Below the pieces are notes generated by a model. It saw only the letters and a list, made by a program, of their open reading frames with translations. It searched no databases and was not told the origin of the DNA. 64,000 nucleotides of DNA from Abelmoschus esculentus. Lineage: Eukaryota > Streptophyta > Magnoliopsida > Malvales > Malvaceae. Position 1 is the first letter of the stretch. The number at the start of each line of letters is the position of its first letter. Below are positions 12,379 to 24,005 of this stretch, one piece after another. The position numbers and the translations under genes were made by a program. The stretch is from the NCBI GenBank assembly GCA_035048815.1, contig JAUCBN010000042.1:2604001-2668000 (forward strand). Direction: 5' to 3'.

Positions 12379-15300
12379 TCTATAGCCTTTGGATATATAC
12401 TGTTCTTAAAATTCATGCAATTAGAATGACTTGCGATAAATTCTTTCTTCAAAAGTTATTTTTGCATTTGGAGGAAAAATGTGCATAAGTGAATATTGTT
12501 CAGGAAAATTTACAGTGAGAATATGGTTTTTCTGGTTGCATTTTTTTCTTAATGTGTCTGAATGTGGTTTTGAGCCAAAGACACGATGCTGAAGCTCGTT
12601 CCATTCCATTACGAAGTGGACGGCAGTTTGGTCTTTGGCGGCCGGCTGGCCAACCTCCTTTGTCACTCTTGGTTAAATAACCTATGTCCAGTTCCCTTGC
12701 TTGGATCTCTCCGACAAGTTGGTGATGGATGGGGGGTTTCCATGTGAATGAGTGATCCATGGAGACCGTGCTCCTCCCTTCCTGCTTTGTTGATGGTCAG
12801 CTCTCCTCCATTTTGTTCTGATTTGTTGTGTGGACGTTTGACTTGATGTCAGCCCTCCTTGTAGACGGGTTCCCCTAGGGACTTCAGGCTTTGGGGCAAC
12901 CTCTGTGTAGTACTTGAGTCCCGTTAGTCTACTTCGTGTTGCGTAAAGTCACTATCCTTCCGTTTCTGCACCCGAGACTGGGATGGTAAACGTTCTCTCC
13001 ATCTAACGAACCCTATGGTCTATGGAAGGATTTTCCTTCCCCTTGGCATGCCATCACCGATACAATAGTATGTATGGTTTTATTTTTCATGTTTGGAGTC
13101 TTGAATCGTTTAATGATTTGAACCTTACTTTAAAAACTTATAATAATCATATTGATTTATGAACCATATAATAAAATAAACTATTAAAAGATCACCGAGA
13201 ATTATGACCGGCTATATTAAAACAAAACAAATACACGTATGCTAACATATAAATTAAATGAAGGAAATTGGATTTAGGGAACAATTACTCTGACTATAAA
13301 AGGTATCTCTGTCACTGGTCATGGGTCCATTAATCAGACATGCTAACGAATTATATTTACGTACTAACATCTTGAATACAAAACTAATTGAATTTATATT
13401 TCTTAAAATAAATATAGTTTTTTATTAAAATCATTTGTTGAGTTCATGCATGTGATTTTTAATAATTATTGAGAATTAGAGTTTAAAAAATTTGAGGTAG
13501 GTGTATTTTTAAGATTTAGGGTTTAAGAATTAAGATTTAAAATTTAATATTTAAAATTAAAATTTAATTTTTATAATGTTGAGGCATAAATAACACAAAA
13601 AAACTTGATTTTTGTCCCCTAATTATATCATATATTAACATCACCGTCCATTACCATTAGTAGCATGATTTTATCAAATCATCTTTGACTACGAGCCACA
13701 ACTAAGACTATCAAATAAAGAAATATTAAACCAAATTAATGCTTTTATAATCCTATTTAGCCAAGAATGTCATGTTTATCTATAATTTTGTTTGACCTAC
13801 AAGGGAATGGATGGATGCATAATTCATAACCATTTTTTTTTGTTCGAATTACTGAAAAACACCAACAAAAATGGCCCAAACATATGAGTTGATCTACCGA
13901 GAAACATGAAAAATACAGTTAAACGAGCTTTTAAAAAAATAAATTTACTCTATCACGCCAACATGTAGTATAAAATGGACAAAAATACTATATCCTTTTC
14001 AATGATTTTTTTATGTCTCAACACAAAAAATTAAATTTTAAATGCTAATTTTAATCTTTAAATTTAAAATAAGAAACCCTAAAAAATATAATAAATCACT
14101 ACTTTCCGAAACTTTAACCTTAAACCTTAACCATAAACCATAATCTTAAACCTTAACTTCAAACCTAATTTTTTATATGAGTATAAAAAGGATACCCAAA
14201 AGGGATAGCGAATTTCTATTCGATAAAAACCCATACCTTCTAAAAATTAGTGAAGATTAAAAATTTCTAAAAATTTAAATTTTAAACTCTAACCCTTATT
14301 TTTTATATCTTAAACCCTCCACCAAATTTATTCTTGTTATTATTTACCTGTTAGTACACGGTAGTTTTATCTGAGAGAGCTGCCGTTTAATCTGGGCAAA
14401 TCAATGGTGAACCTTTGTTTCTACAATGGATATCTAGGAAATCAATGACTAAAATGTACGATTTCATACAAACAACACCGACAAATGTAGAAAAAGAATC
14501 CTTTCCATGACAAAGTATCGTCAAGATAGATTTGTATGCAGAACCAGAAGATAGGGTTGACACTTGACAGCAATTTCAGATGTCTGAATTCTGAAACTTT
14601 ATGAGCTTTGGGCCTCTGCCAGTTGGTTTCTTTGCAAGATTCATGACAGGAAAAAAAATGGTGAACTTACCCTACCCTTAAGATTATAGAAAAGCCAAAT
14701 TCCACAGGCCATTTTGAGCTTCAAGGATTCATCAAATATGGCTACAATGAAAGCAACGTGGAAAGTATTCAACTTTATGTATTGCAGAGGTGATAGAGAT
14801 TCAATTTCCCAAAATTCAGTTCTTTAGGGGACAACATTTCTTACGACTGGCTTTTCAAACAACATGGATGAACAAGGAAACCGGCAAAAAGTGACTTAAA
14901 AAAAGGGTTCATGTCCAAATCCAGTGAGTTGAACTATGGAAACAAGGCGAAGCTAAAGTTTGAACATCGTTTTAATCACTATTCCCTGTTATGTTTATGT
15001 ACTGAAGAAGCAAGGACGTGGGGAAAAGCTCCCTTTCCTTCAGCTGGTTGTACTTGCAGATTAAAGCACATGTTTAACTGCAGAAACATCCATTACCATT
15101 GCTGTAAGAAAAACTAAATATGTAACTCTATCCCTAGAGGAGACACTGATATGAACTCACTAAAACACCGAGGAGGAGAGGTGAAACTGAAATCAATTGA
15201 TGGAACAATTAAGGTGAGTCAATTTTATTAGATTTCAAGTTTTCAACACTCAACAGGGACACATCTTGGTGATCAAATTTAGGGGTTGAGATAAGATGTC

Positions 15301-15985
15301 TTGACAAATCCATGGCATTGGAAGGTTTTGCCTTTTAATCAGACATTGCCATTTCCATTGTCATAGCTCTTACATGTTGCAAAACCTGTCATTGTCCTAT
15401 GCTGACTCTACAAAGACATGGAATAGTAGTTACTAATTAAAGGATCCACTATTCCTTCAAATACAACAAGCTAGCACTAGAGAGAAACTATTCCCTTAAC
15501 CCAGCAAACCAGATTGCATTACAGAAGGTAAGCATCATTACAGAATCAAATTTATTGACTTCTGTCTTGGAAATTTCAAACAGATGAAGAAAGGGCAAGT
15601 CCTTTTTGTTTTCAACTTTGGGTCTTCACCTAAGCCAAGCTCTTCACCTGAAACCCTAGAGGAATGGAAAAGGAAGACTGAAAAACAATAATTTGCCAAA
15701 GTTCAAAGCCAGATCTGAAAAACAGCAGAAACAGACAGATCAGATACTTGAAACTAGCATGGTGATACATCTGTCTGACAAAAAAAACACATAGCGTTAC
15801 AGAAAAAAGAGTAATGATGAAAACCTTTTTCTCTAGCTGATGAAAATAAAAACTGGTCAAAACCCTTCATCTGTAGTCACTACACAGCAATCTACATTAA
15901 AAAACACAAAAAATAAACCCCAAAAATAATCATAATCAAACCTTTACGTGCTGCCTTTGGAACCGCATTTCGACATGGGAGTAAT
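12379..15985. other. spacer between CRK3-like gene and MIR166; no protein gene seen
   Basis: The segment 12540-13060 has unusually balanced composition and may be an old retroelement piece, but no coding motif is visible. From 13070 to 14340 the sequence is AT-rich, with degenerate CCCTAAA/TTTAGGG-like strings near 13500 and 14080-14320. From about 14400 to 15950 composition becomes less AT-rich again; lying 3' of the MIR166 hairpin on its strand, part of it could be the tail of the primary transcript. In Arabidopsis a SAUR gene sits in this position; no SAUR-like frame was found. Confidence 0.5.
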
Positions 15986-15991
15986 AATTGG

Positions 15992-16012
15992 GGGGAATGA
16001 AGCCTGGTCCGA
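15992..16012 (-). ncRNA. miR166: mature miR166 (3p)
   Basis: A perfect 21-nt match to the highly conserved plant miR166 read on the minus strand; it starts with TCGGACC and ends with TTCCCC. It lies on the 3' arm of the hairpin, as in all known MIR166 genes. Confidence 0.95.
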
Positions 16013-16065
16013 CAACACTAGCAAACAAACTCAACCCCATTCAACAAGGATTGAGAAACCAGTGT

Positions 16066-16086
16066 CCTCGAGCCAGACAACGTTCC
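16066..16086 (-). ncRNA. miR166* (5p strand)
   Basis: Starts GGAACG and ends GGCTCGAGG on the minus strand. It pairs with the mature sequence with 2-nt 3' offsets, as expected of a DCL1 duplex. Confidence 0.88.
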
Positions 16087-16099
16087 CCTCAGAAGAGAA

Positions 16100-16345
16100 G
16101 CTCCTTTTAGGACCATCCTGATTGTCTTATCCCCTCCCCCTTGAGTCTCGCCTGTGTTCAAGGGGGAACTGAAACAGATAGAAAGAGAGAGAGGGATAAA
16201 TGGGAGAGTGATGGAGCTGAGAATGATACGAGTGAAGAGGGTTTTTTAAGACGAGCGAAGAAACTGTGGGAAACGAGAAGAAGAAAAAAAGGACAAAACA
16301 TAAGTCGACATTACCACCTGTTTTCTGAGTTACAGAAATGACCAC
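16100..16345 (-). promoter_or_regulatory. putative 5' leader of pri-miR166, CT-rich
   Basis: Upstream of the hairpin on its own strand lies a pyrimidine-rich tract (CTCTCTCTCTTTCT at about 16180-16195, and TTTTTTTCTTC near 16280-16295). CT-rich sequence is common just downstream of transcription starts in plants, so this is probably leader sequence of the primary transcript. No convincing TATA box was located. Confidence 0.4.
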
Positions 16346-19300
16346 GACCCCATGCACTCTAATCTAATCTACTTTTAGGATGTTTTTCCCTACTCATCAG
16401 CTGAACTTAGCCCCTTTGAACTCCTTCAAGAACCGTGGATTCCCTAGATGATTACGATGTTAAACTCCTCGTACAACCAAAGTTTGACCCCATTAATGAC
16501 TCAATTAGACCTACAGGGCATAGGATGGTTGATGGTGTCACCAAAAACACATAAAAAACAATAAGAAAACTGGTTAGAAATTGCTGAAGATCTGGTTTTA
16601 TGGTGTGTAGGAATCTAAACATCCTTAATAAGTGCAGGATTTGTGAGATGTTGTTTTGCTAGAATGATGTTAGAAATCTGTGTACTGACCATAAAAATAT
16701 AATGATGACATAAATAATTGAATGGAAAAGGAATCAAAGTAACTGAGTTACTCAAAAGTGAGTCAGAGGAGTGGTTGAGTTATTGATCTGCCCGATAATG
16801 GAAATACACATTTAATATCCCTATACTTTTCTGCATTCCCTTCTCTCAAAAATAATCAGTAACTGTTAGCCTAGAGAGACATTTTATATTTTGAAATTTT
16901 AAAATTTAATATTATATAAAACAAGGAAATGGTGAATTCTTGATGTAAGTGATTGGGAAAATGTAAATTTGTTGGGAAAGAAGAGACCCTCGTTAGGTGT
17001 TTAGGGTAAAAATTAATAGAGCGTTCGACGAATTGTTTGTATAATGTTCGTTTATGTTTATTGATTAAGCTAAATAAATGAGTATAAATATTTATTGCTA
17101 GTTTGGTTAATATTTTTAAACTTAAAAACAAACATGTTCATGAACACTTAAATGAATATGTTTACAAACGCTTAAACAAACACGTTGTGCACACTACAAA
17201 AGAATACAAACACCTTTAAAAATAAATAAACAAATAGAATCACAATATAAAAAATTTAAACGTACACAGATCAAACACGAACACTTTTAAAAAATAGAAT
17301 AGAATTGAACACAAACAGTTATTTTATTCAAATTCAGTTCATTCACACCCTTACAACTTTGGGAATACAAATAAAAATGAGTGAAAATCATCTTCATGTC
17401 ACCGATAATTTATTAATTTAATAAAATGAAACGTAAATTCTCTTAAACTTTGTTCGAGATTTTAATTTTATATTATAAATAAATAAATTAAGTTAAAAGA
17501 TCATCATATATTAAATAAATGACATTAATGAAGTCTCTTGAACATCTAAAATTATACCATCATAATGATGATTAAAGTGTAATTAATTGCATTTACATCC
17601 AAAAGCTAATCTTATTTTGTCGATGACTTTGAGATGTATAAATTAAAATTAAAGTTTTACTATCTTAATTTGCAAGATAAAAGGAAGCGGCCTAAAGGTT
17701 ATACTCCTTGTAAAACTGTTATTCTTACAATTTTTTTATCCTCCGATTTTATAAGATTTTACGTAACTGATTGATTTACGTCGTACATTAATTTTAATAA
17801 AAAAGATTTTCAACAAATTTTTTATACGCACATAAAAAACTCGAACAAATAGTAGATTCACGTATAATATAGAGTAGGTTCGTGTTTACCTTAAACTTTT
17901 AAAATTCACACATTTATCCTCAATTTTTAACTATTATGAACTAATCCTTAAACTTTATATATATAAGGCTCAAGTTTACCCTAAAATTTTAAGATTTTAT
18001 ATTTGCTCATTCTCAAATATATTTCTAAATCCGTTATCGAGACTTCAACTCAAAATCTATTTAAATAATATTAAACTATTTATTTTTCGAACTAATCCGT
18101 TAAATATTATAAATATTGTTTTTTTTAAGAACTAATAGTGCCTTTCATGAGATTACCATGAGTTTTGATTCTTTATAAAACAGACATTACTTTTGGTTGT
18201 GTCAGGATAAAGACTTAACGAAATTAGTCTCATTCTACAGTGCATGCAGATTGCAGATCAACCTATTAATGTCGTTCACCTGTTCTGCCACAACTTCATT
18301 TCTCCATCTCCACGGTATATCCAACGCAACTGAATAAAAAAGGTTACACCTTTGACTCTATCTATATTATATAATCGATTCGATTTCGAATAAAATAAAA
18401 ATTAATATAACCATCGAACATTATAACAATCTAACATGCATAACAGATTAAGGATGATTAAATTTACTAATATAAACGTTGGTTTTAGCCTGTTTGAAGA
18501 ATTGAGTGGATACTGTATATGAAAGGTATCGTACATGCTGCTGAAACTTGCAGCTACGGCTGTAGTCACTGTTCCCTGTTGCAGTGCAACGTTTTTATTT
18601 ATGAAACACTGCGACCATAATTATTATGGAAATGTTTATTTGGTAAATTCAAGCTGCTGCCATGCAAATCAAAGCAAAGCTTCCAGTTCCAGTTCCACCA
18701 TTTCTCTTTCTCTTTTCCCTACTGTACATCTGAGTGGACAAACTGAGTGGACGATACTAGCTCCAGATTTCAACGCTTTTTACTGCCTTGAAAGCTGTGT
18801 CAGATGAGAGCACGTTGGAAAGAAACAACACGTACATGTCAAATCCTGAGTCTCTCCTGAACAGCTTGTCGAGTCTTCTGCAATTTTTTTTTACTGTGAA
18901 GAAGAGAGGCACAGTTGAAAAAATGTGGTAAAGTTTTAAGCAAGCTTTAGCTGTACCGAGTGACTTCGGTGTCTGACCGGAGAGAATGGGGCAATTCTGT
19001 ACTCTATAAAGCAAAACAAAAGGTACCATGGGAGAGTTTCCATGGGTTGTATTGGTTGATCGGTGAACTTTCACAGTCTGCAGACAAAAGTATTTGCAGC
19101 TTCCGCTATGTGATGCTCCATACACTGCAACTTTGAACAACTTACTAAATATATGTATTAAAAGATCGTAAACCAACGTACAATGATAAGGTATATTATT
19201 ATTTTAAAAAAATATTTAGGTTTGAATCTTAAAACAAATAATATTAGAAGGGAGAATTCTGAAACTCGAACATAAAACATAAAAATTAAATGATGTAATT

Positions 19301-20040
19301 TATCAAAAATAAAATATTATTGACAAGGTACATTATTCTTGTTCTTTATTTAGATTTTGAAAAAAAAAATTATTGACATGTATAATAATATAATTTTTAT
19401 TAATAAAGTTATATTTAATAAAAAACTATTTTCTCTTATATACATAAAAAACTCGATACATGTTTGAAAATTTACATTATAGTATCGTATATATACAATG
19501 ATGAATTTAAATGTAATATAAGGTTAATCCATACTCGCTTTACACTTTTAAAAGTTTATATATATTTGTTTTTATTTTTATAAATTATTCTTTAAATTTT
19601 ATAATATTTATGATGTGTATCTATTTTAAAATTTTAAAATTCTATAATATTTTTATACATTTAATTGTGTTAGTGTTGATGATGAAAATTAAAAAAAAAA
19701 TTATAAATATTTTATTTTTTCAATTTAATTATGTATCTTTAAAATTTAGGATAATATAATTAAAGATTAAGATTTTAATATATAAACTCTAAATTTTAAT
19801 ATTAAAACTTAAATTCTAATCATACTTTTTAAATTTAAAACTCGTACACTTAAATTTCTAAATTTACATAAAAATTTTAAATCTTAAAATAAAATTTTTA
19901 TAAACGCTGGTACATAAAATAATTACCTTTATATAATTATATTATAAATTGAGTTTTATTATTATTATTATTATTACTTTAGTTTCATTTGAAACCACAA
20001 TTACGAAGGTGGGTCCGTCAATGACTTTGAAATTACAAAC

Positions 20041-20142
20041 GTGGGCCCACCGCTGACTGCATTAAAATTTCCCGCAGGCCCTATAAGCTTTAGGGTTTAG
20101 CATTGTAATTAGTGCAAAGTTTCAATTTTCAACTGTATAAAG
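20041..20142. promoter_or_regulatory. orphan site II/TCP + E2F + telo-box cluster
   Basis: GTGGGCCCAC (20041-20050) is a palindromic site II/TCP element, TTTCCCGC (20068-20075) fits the E2F consensus TTTSSCGC, and TAGGGTTT (20091-20098) is a telo-box in reverse orientation. A TATAAA-like string follows near 20137. In plants this trio is known from promoters of replication and translation genes active in dividing cells. No exon of such a gene is visible on either side. Confidence 0.45.
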
Positions 20143-21106
20143 ACCTCTCTACATAAAATGTCCTTAGACTGTAATTTTAGGCCATTAAATTTGATTTTTT
20201 TTTTTAATTTATTTAAAAATCACGTAAGATAGTTTTTAATCCTCTATAATTACATTTTATCATTTGACCATTATAAAATTAGAAATATAAAAGACTAAGA
20301 AGATTATATTATTCTGTTAATGATATTTTTATTTATTCTTATCGATTATAAATTAAATTAATAAAAATTAACGAATAGTTTTGATGTAAAAATTGATAAT
20401 ATTTATCGTTAAGCTACTCAACTTTAAATATTTTTTCTTACAAAGTGTGTATCATAAAAATTTTAAAAATATATAAATAAATATTATAATATAATCATAT
20501 AAATATATTAAAAATTAATTTAATAAAAAAATAAAAATATAATGATTATATAACTATCATGTCAACAATTATTCGTAACATTTAAAAATAGTTAGTGTGT
20601 TTGATTCACGGAATGTAAGATCACTTATAAGAATATGTTATCGAAATATAACATTACCTGACACATTATTGAAAATGTTATATTATCTTGTTCGATATAC
20701 TTGGTAGGAATATAAGATCGAAATATTGAGTGTTCATGGTAGGTTAACCCTACCGTTTAATCTAAACGGTCGGTTAACTGTTATAATGGTTATTAAATTT
20801 TATTAATTGTAATCTAACCATTAAAAAACGAACGATTACCGTTACATCGATTAACGATTACAGATAATTTTGAACACCTTTAATGTTTGGTCGAAGGAAT
20901 ATAATTTTTATTGAAAACAAAATTTACTAACTTGTAAACTTAAAGTCCAAAAACTAAAATTTAAAACAGTATAGGGACCTTGACATAATTAAATCTTTTG
21001 TTTTCTTTGTTTTGACACTTTCCCCTCGTTCCAACTATATGGACTACATTTGTGTTGAAGGCGTTAAAAAGGCCACATTTTTGATAACCCAAAATAAAGA
21101 AAAGGC

Positions 21107-21161
21107 TAGGGTTTGAGATAGCCCAAAACCCAAACTAATGGGCCTAGACATCTGAAGCCCA
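21107..21161. promoter_or_regulatory. second site II/telo-box cluster
   Basis: TAGGGTTT (21107-21114), AGCCCAA (21120-21126), TGGGCC (21139-21144) and AGCCCA (21156-21161) lie within 55 bp. This is a typical site II plus telo-box arrangement without a recognised gene next to it. Confidence 0.35.
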
Positions 21162-22281
21162 TGAGGTGCTACATTTATATTAGCCTACGTTTTAGCATGA
21201 TTTTAAAAAATAGTAGAAAAGTATTTTTAAAATTTGAAGTTTAAAATTTAAATATTTAATATTATTATTTTAGAATATAATACATAATATTAAATTTTTA
21301 ATATTATAATATATAAAATATAACAACTTAAATTATTATAAAATAAAAAGTAATTTTATTAATTAATACATATTCACCAAAAATTAATGCTTTCACACTA
21401 AGAACGCTTGAACAGAAGTAACACCTCACGAGTATTTTAAGTGAAAAATACAAGAAATTATCATACTAAGATTATTTGATTTTTTTTTCTTTCAATAGGA
21501 TTTTTATTGATTTTAAATTTTCCCTATGAATATTAGATGTTTTGAAACTGTTGGGACGAGCGACGGAGCTAAAGGGTGGGAGAAGAAAAATCGTCCCCCA
21601 CCCCCGAAATTTTTTTTTTTTAATTTTATCTTTTTATTTAAATTGTTTAAAAGTTATTTTTTTATAAATTTGTTGCTCCTACTTTTAAACATTTATGTTT
21701 TGCCCCCTCAACTCTAAATCCTGACTTCGCCTTTAGTTGGATTACATAAATTCATTATTTTCAAAAAATATATAATATTTATAATACGAGATATCGATTT
21801 AAAATTATCGACTAGATTAAAACTTATTCAAAACAATTTTTTAAAATTATTTAAACTTTATGTTGTTTTTTAAATATCGACTAAGTCTACCCTTGCATTA
21901 GATTCTTACTCCATCATTTCCAACCTTTTCTTCCTTGACCATTTCACATCCCTTATTTAACCTAGATTTGGATCTACATCTTCAAAGCTTTGCCACTCCG
22001 AGTTGACTCATTGGTTCATCGTAATGATCTTACCCAGACGAAAGAAAAAGGTGGTAATCAAACCTAGGGGTTAGTCATCGCCTAATGCAGATAAAATTTC
22101 AAGTCCTTTTCAACGTAGTCTTCATCAGTACTCTAAACACTTTTTCTTCTCTCCCTCTGTTTTTCTTACACCCATCTTATTTAAATTATGATTAGAATAC
22201 TGGTTTAGTGTTGCTTCAACAAAGGGTTAATTTGTTGCTTTTATAAAAGAAAAGTTTAAATTTTTGATTACCGTTGGAAAA

Positions 22282-22481
22282 ATTATTAGGTGAACCCTGT
22301 TCACCACGTCATTTATGGTCCCAATTAATCAGGACCGTTGATCGTAATTTTTTTTAAATGAATCATCAGTTTTTTCTACATGGATTTAGTGGATAAGTAA
22401 TTATTAGATGATTATTTAAAGATCAACGGTCCTGATTATTTGAATCATAAATAACGTGATAGAAAAAATTCATCTAATAAT
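22282..22481. mobile_element. MITE, copy A of ~200-bp family
   Basis: Left end ATTATTAGGTGAACCCTGTT, right end degenerate (TTCATCTAATAAT). Internal inverted segments (GATCAACGGTCCTGATTA near 22420 against GACCGTTGATCG near 22333) extend the palindrome. It is the same length and arrangement as the copy at 41882-42082. There is no coding capacity. Confidence 0.8.
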
Positions 22482-22593
22482 CTCGTTGCGTAAAATATTA
22501 CGTAAAAATAAAAGATATAAGTCGTTTACTTTTTAATGGTATCTTTTTATATGGGATTTTTTCATTTGGGAAAAGAATGTTGTAGCTGAAAAC

Positions 22594-22702
22594 CCACGTG
22601 GCAAGCAGACACCCAGACTCTCAATATGATACGTAATTGATCAGATCACGTGCACGTGTTCACCGTATTAAATCAATATCTTCTAACATGGAACCACACG
22701 TG
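22594..22702. promoter_or_regulatory. G-box/ABRE cluster upstream of HD-Zip gene
   Basis: CACGTG occurs at 22595-22600 (within CCACGTGGC), at 22647-22652 and 22653-22658 (adjacent, CACGTGCACGTG), and at 22697-22702 (within ACACGTGAC). ACGTG cores are ABA-response elements bound by bZIP factors (and bHLH). ATHB7-type genes are known to be ABA- and drought-induced, so this may be a distal control region of the gene starting at 24006, about 1.3-1.4 kb away. Confidence 0.55.
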
Positions 22703-23870
22703 ACATGTCATTGCGGGGACAGAATAAAAAAAGACGACGTATGGGTACAAAGTTTTTGACTCAGTGCAGGTGCCGACTGCTGATTGGATGACGGTTGACA
22801 GGTGAAAGATACTTGTCCGTAGGCAACTGTTGTTATTGCCGATTCCTTGAGCTTACTTGTAATAAAAATTGTTTGTATTTCTAGTATAATAAATTATAAC
22901 ATTCAAATGGAAGATCAAAGGTAAGTAAGTTGCGGCTGCGCTTTGATAGCGACGCCGTGGTGATCAGAATCGTCTGGGCTTTAGTCGAAGATCGGTCTCA
23001 GACATTTCACGATGCTGAAGATGATGTTGTATCGGGAAACGACGAGTGATGACGATGAGCAGGGCGATTTCTCCGAGAAACATGGATATGTATGTTGGTC
23101 GTAACGTGAATGTCTATATGAAATTAGAAGAAATATTTTTTTATCATAAGTGGTGAAACTTGATTCATGCAGCCGACACTTTTTTATATATAAAAAAACA
23201 TTGATTATTTAAACAAATATATTTTAATGTTGCACTGATCCATGAAGTATACAAATGGAAAATATTAAAAATGTAAAATTATGCTAAAATACGGATATTA
23301 AAATTTAGATTTTTTATTTAAATAATAAGTAATTTAATATTAATTAAATAAATTTTAACTTTAAAATTTTATATATTTAAAAATATTAAAAGATAATATG
23401 AATTAATTGGTATTAGTTAAAATAAAATTTTATAAATTTAAATTTCAAAAATAAAACCCCTTTTATCATTACATAATATAAGTTATACAAAAGGGTTAAG
23501 AAAGGTCGGCTTGGACTTAGATGTCGACATGAAAGCTTTTTTACTTTTTCTTCTTCTTCTGCAACTCTAACTTTTATTAGCGGCTATGCCTGTGCTCAGA
23601 TAAATTAACATAAATGTTCGATTATGAGTTAGATTAATTGAAGAATTAAATTGATACGACAAGGAAAATCTATGTAATAACTTAAAATGTTTATCGTAAT
23701 TAATCGTGAAGAATATGGAAAGAACTATGGCAATAGTAACAAGGCAAAAGAGGAAAAGTACTATACGTTATCACTTATCATTTCCCCTAGCCTTTGCATA
23801 TAAAGTATGGGATTAGTGGCATTTACAAATCCTATGCCACACCCAAAACCTAGCAGATATTCTGGGTGTA
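22703..23870. other. remaining upstream region of HD-Zip gene
   Basis: The segment 22703-23090 is less AT-rich and may be promoter or a lost gene remnant. 23100-23480 is strongly AT-rich. 23500-23870 leads into the core promoter. No exon was recognised. Confidence 0.4.
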
Positions 23871-23879
23871 TCTGGGGAT

Positions 23880-23887
23880 TATAAATA
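23880..23887 (+). promoter_or_regulatory. TATA box of HD-Zip gene
   Basis: TATAAATA lies about 120 bp upstream of the ATG at 24006, a usual TATA-to-start distance for a plant gene with a short leader. Confidence 0.65.
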
Positions 23888-24005
23888 CCGGCATATTCAC
23901 AGGTACAAACGTCTAAAAACATTCCATTTTCCAGGATTATGATCAGCTTGTGTATGGAGGACAAAGATTTGCAGCAGTAAACTAGGAAGGATTGTCCAGG
24001 AAAAA

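Larger units (their letters stand above)
15985..16093 (-). ncRNA. MIR166: MIR166 precursor hairpin
   Basis: On the minus strand the 5' arm (star) is at 16066-16086, beginning GGAACGTTGTCTGG, and the 3' arm is the canonical 21-nt miR166 at 15992-16012, beginning TCGGACCAGGCTTC and ending CCCC. The arms are complementary with the few mismatches usual for this family and are separated by a loop of 53 nt. Flanking bases (GAGGG before the star, CCCCAA after the mature strand) extend the stem. miR166 is known to direct cleavage of class III HD-Zip mRNAs (PHB, PHV, REV, CNA, ATHB8), controlling organ polarity and vascular patterning. The star has C where the commonest form has T (AACGTT versus AATGTT). 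Position between CRK3-like and ATHB7-like genes matches Arabidopsis MIR166A. Confidence 0.95.
16350..22280. other. large AT-rich spacer between MIR166 and HD-Zip gene
   Basis: No coding exon was recognised. Contents noticed: AT-rich dispersed sequence at 17020-17340 with repeated ACAAACA/AACACG phrases; a less AT-rich island at 18480-19180 with short frames on both strands but no known family; a cluster of promoter-type motifs at 20041-20098; a second such cluster at 21107-21161; and a repeat fragment near 21540-21730. Confidence 0.5.

Noticed and set aside
16141..16341. 66-codon frame on the plus strand over the CT/GA-rich tract
   Set aside because: It is antisense to the probable pri-miR166 leader, is low-complexity (Lys/Arg/Glu from GA repeats) and matches no family.
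16127..16357. 76-codon open frame on the MIR166 strand just 5' of the hairpin, considered as a microRNA-encoded peptide
   Set aside because: The frame opens with GTG and contains no ATG at all, so it is not a plausible peptide gene.
18757..19176. 139-codon minus-strand frame
   Set aside because: No recognisable domain, no intron signals, overlaps another frame on the plus strand, and the start is not supported.
21526..21717. 63-codon frame with poly-Phe
   Set aside because: Produced by a T homopolymer and AT-rich sequence; overlaps a dispersed repeat fragment.
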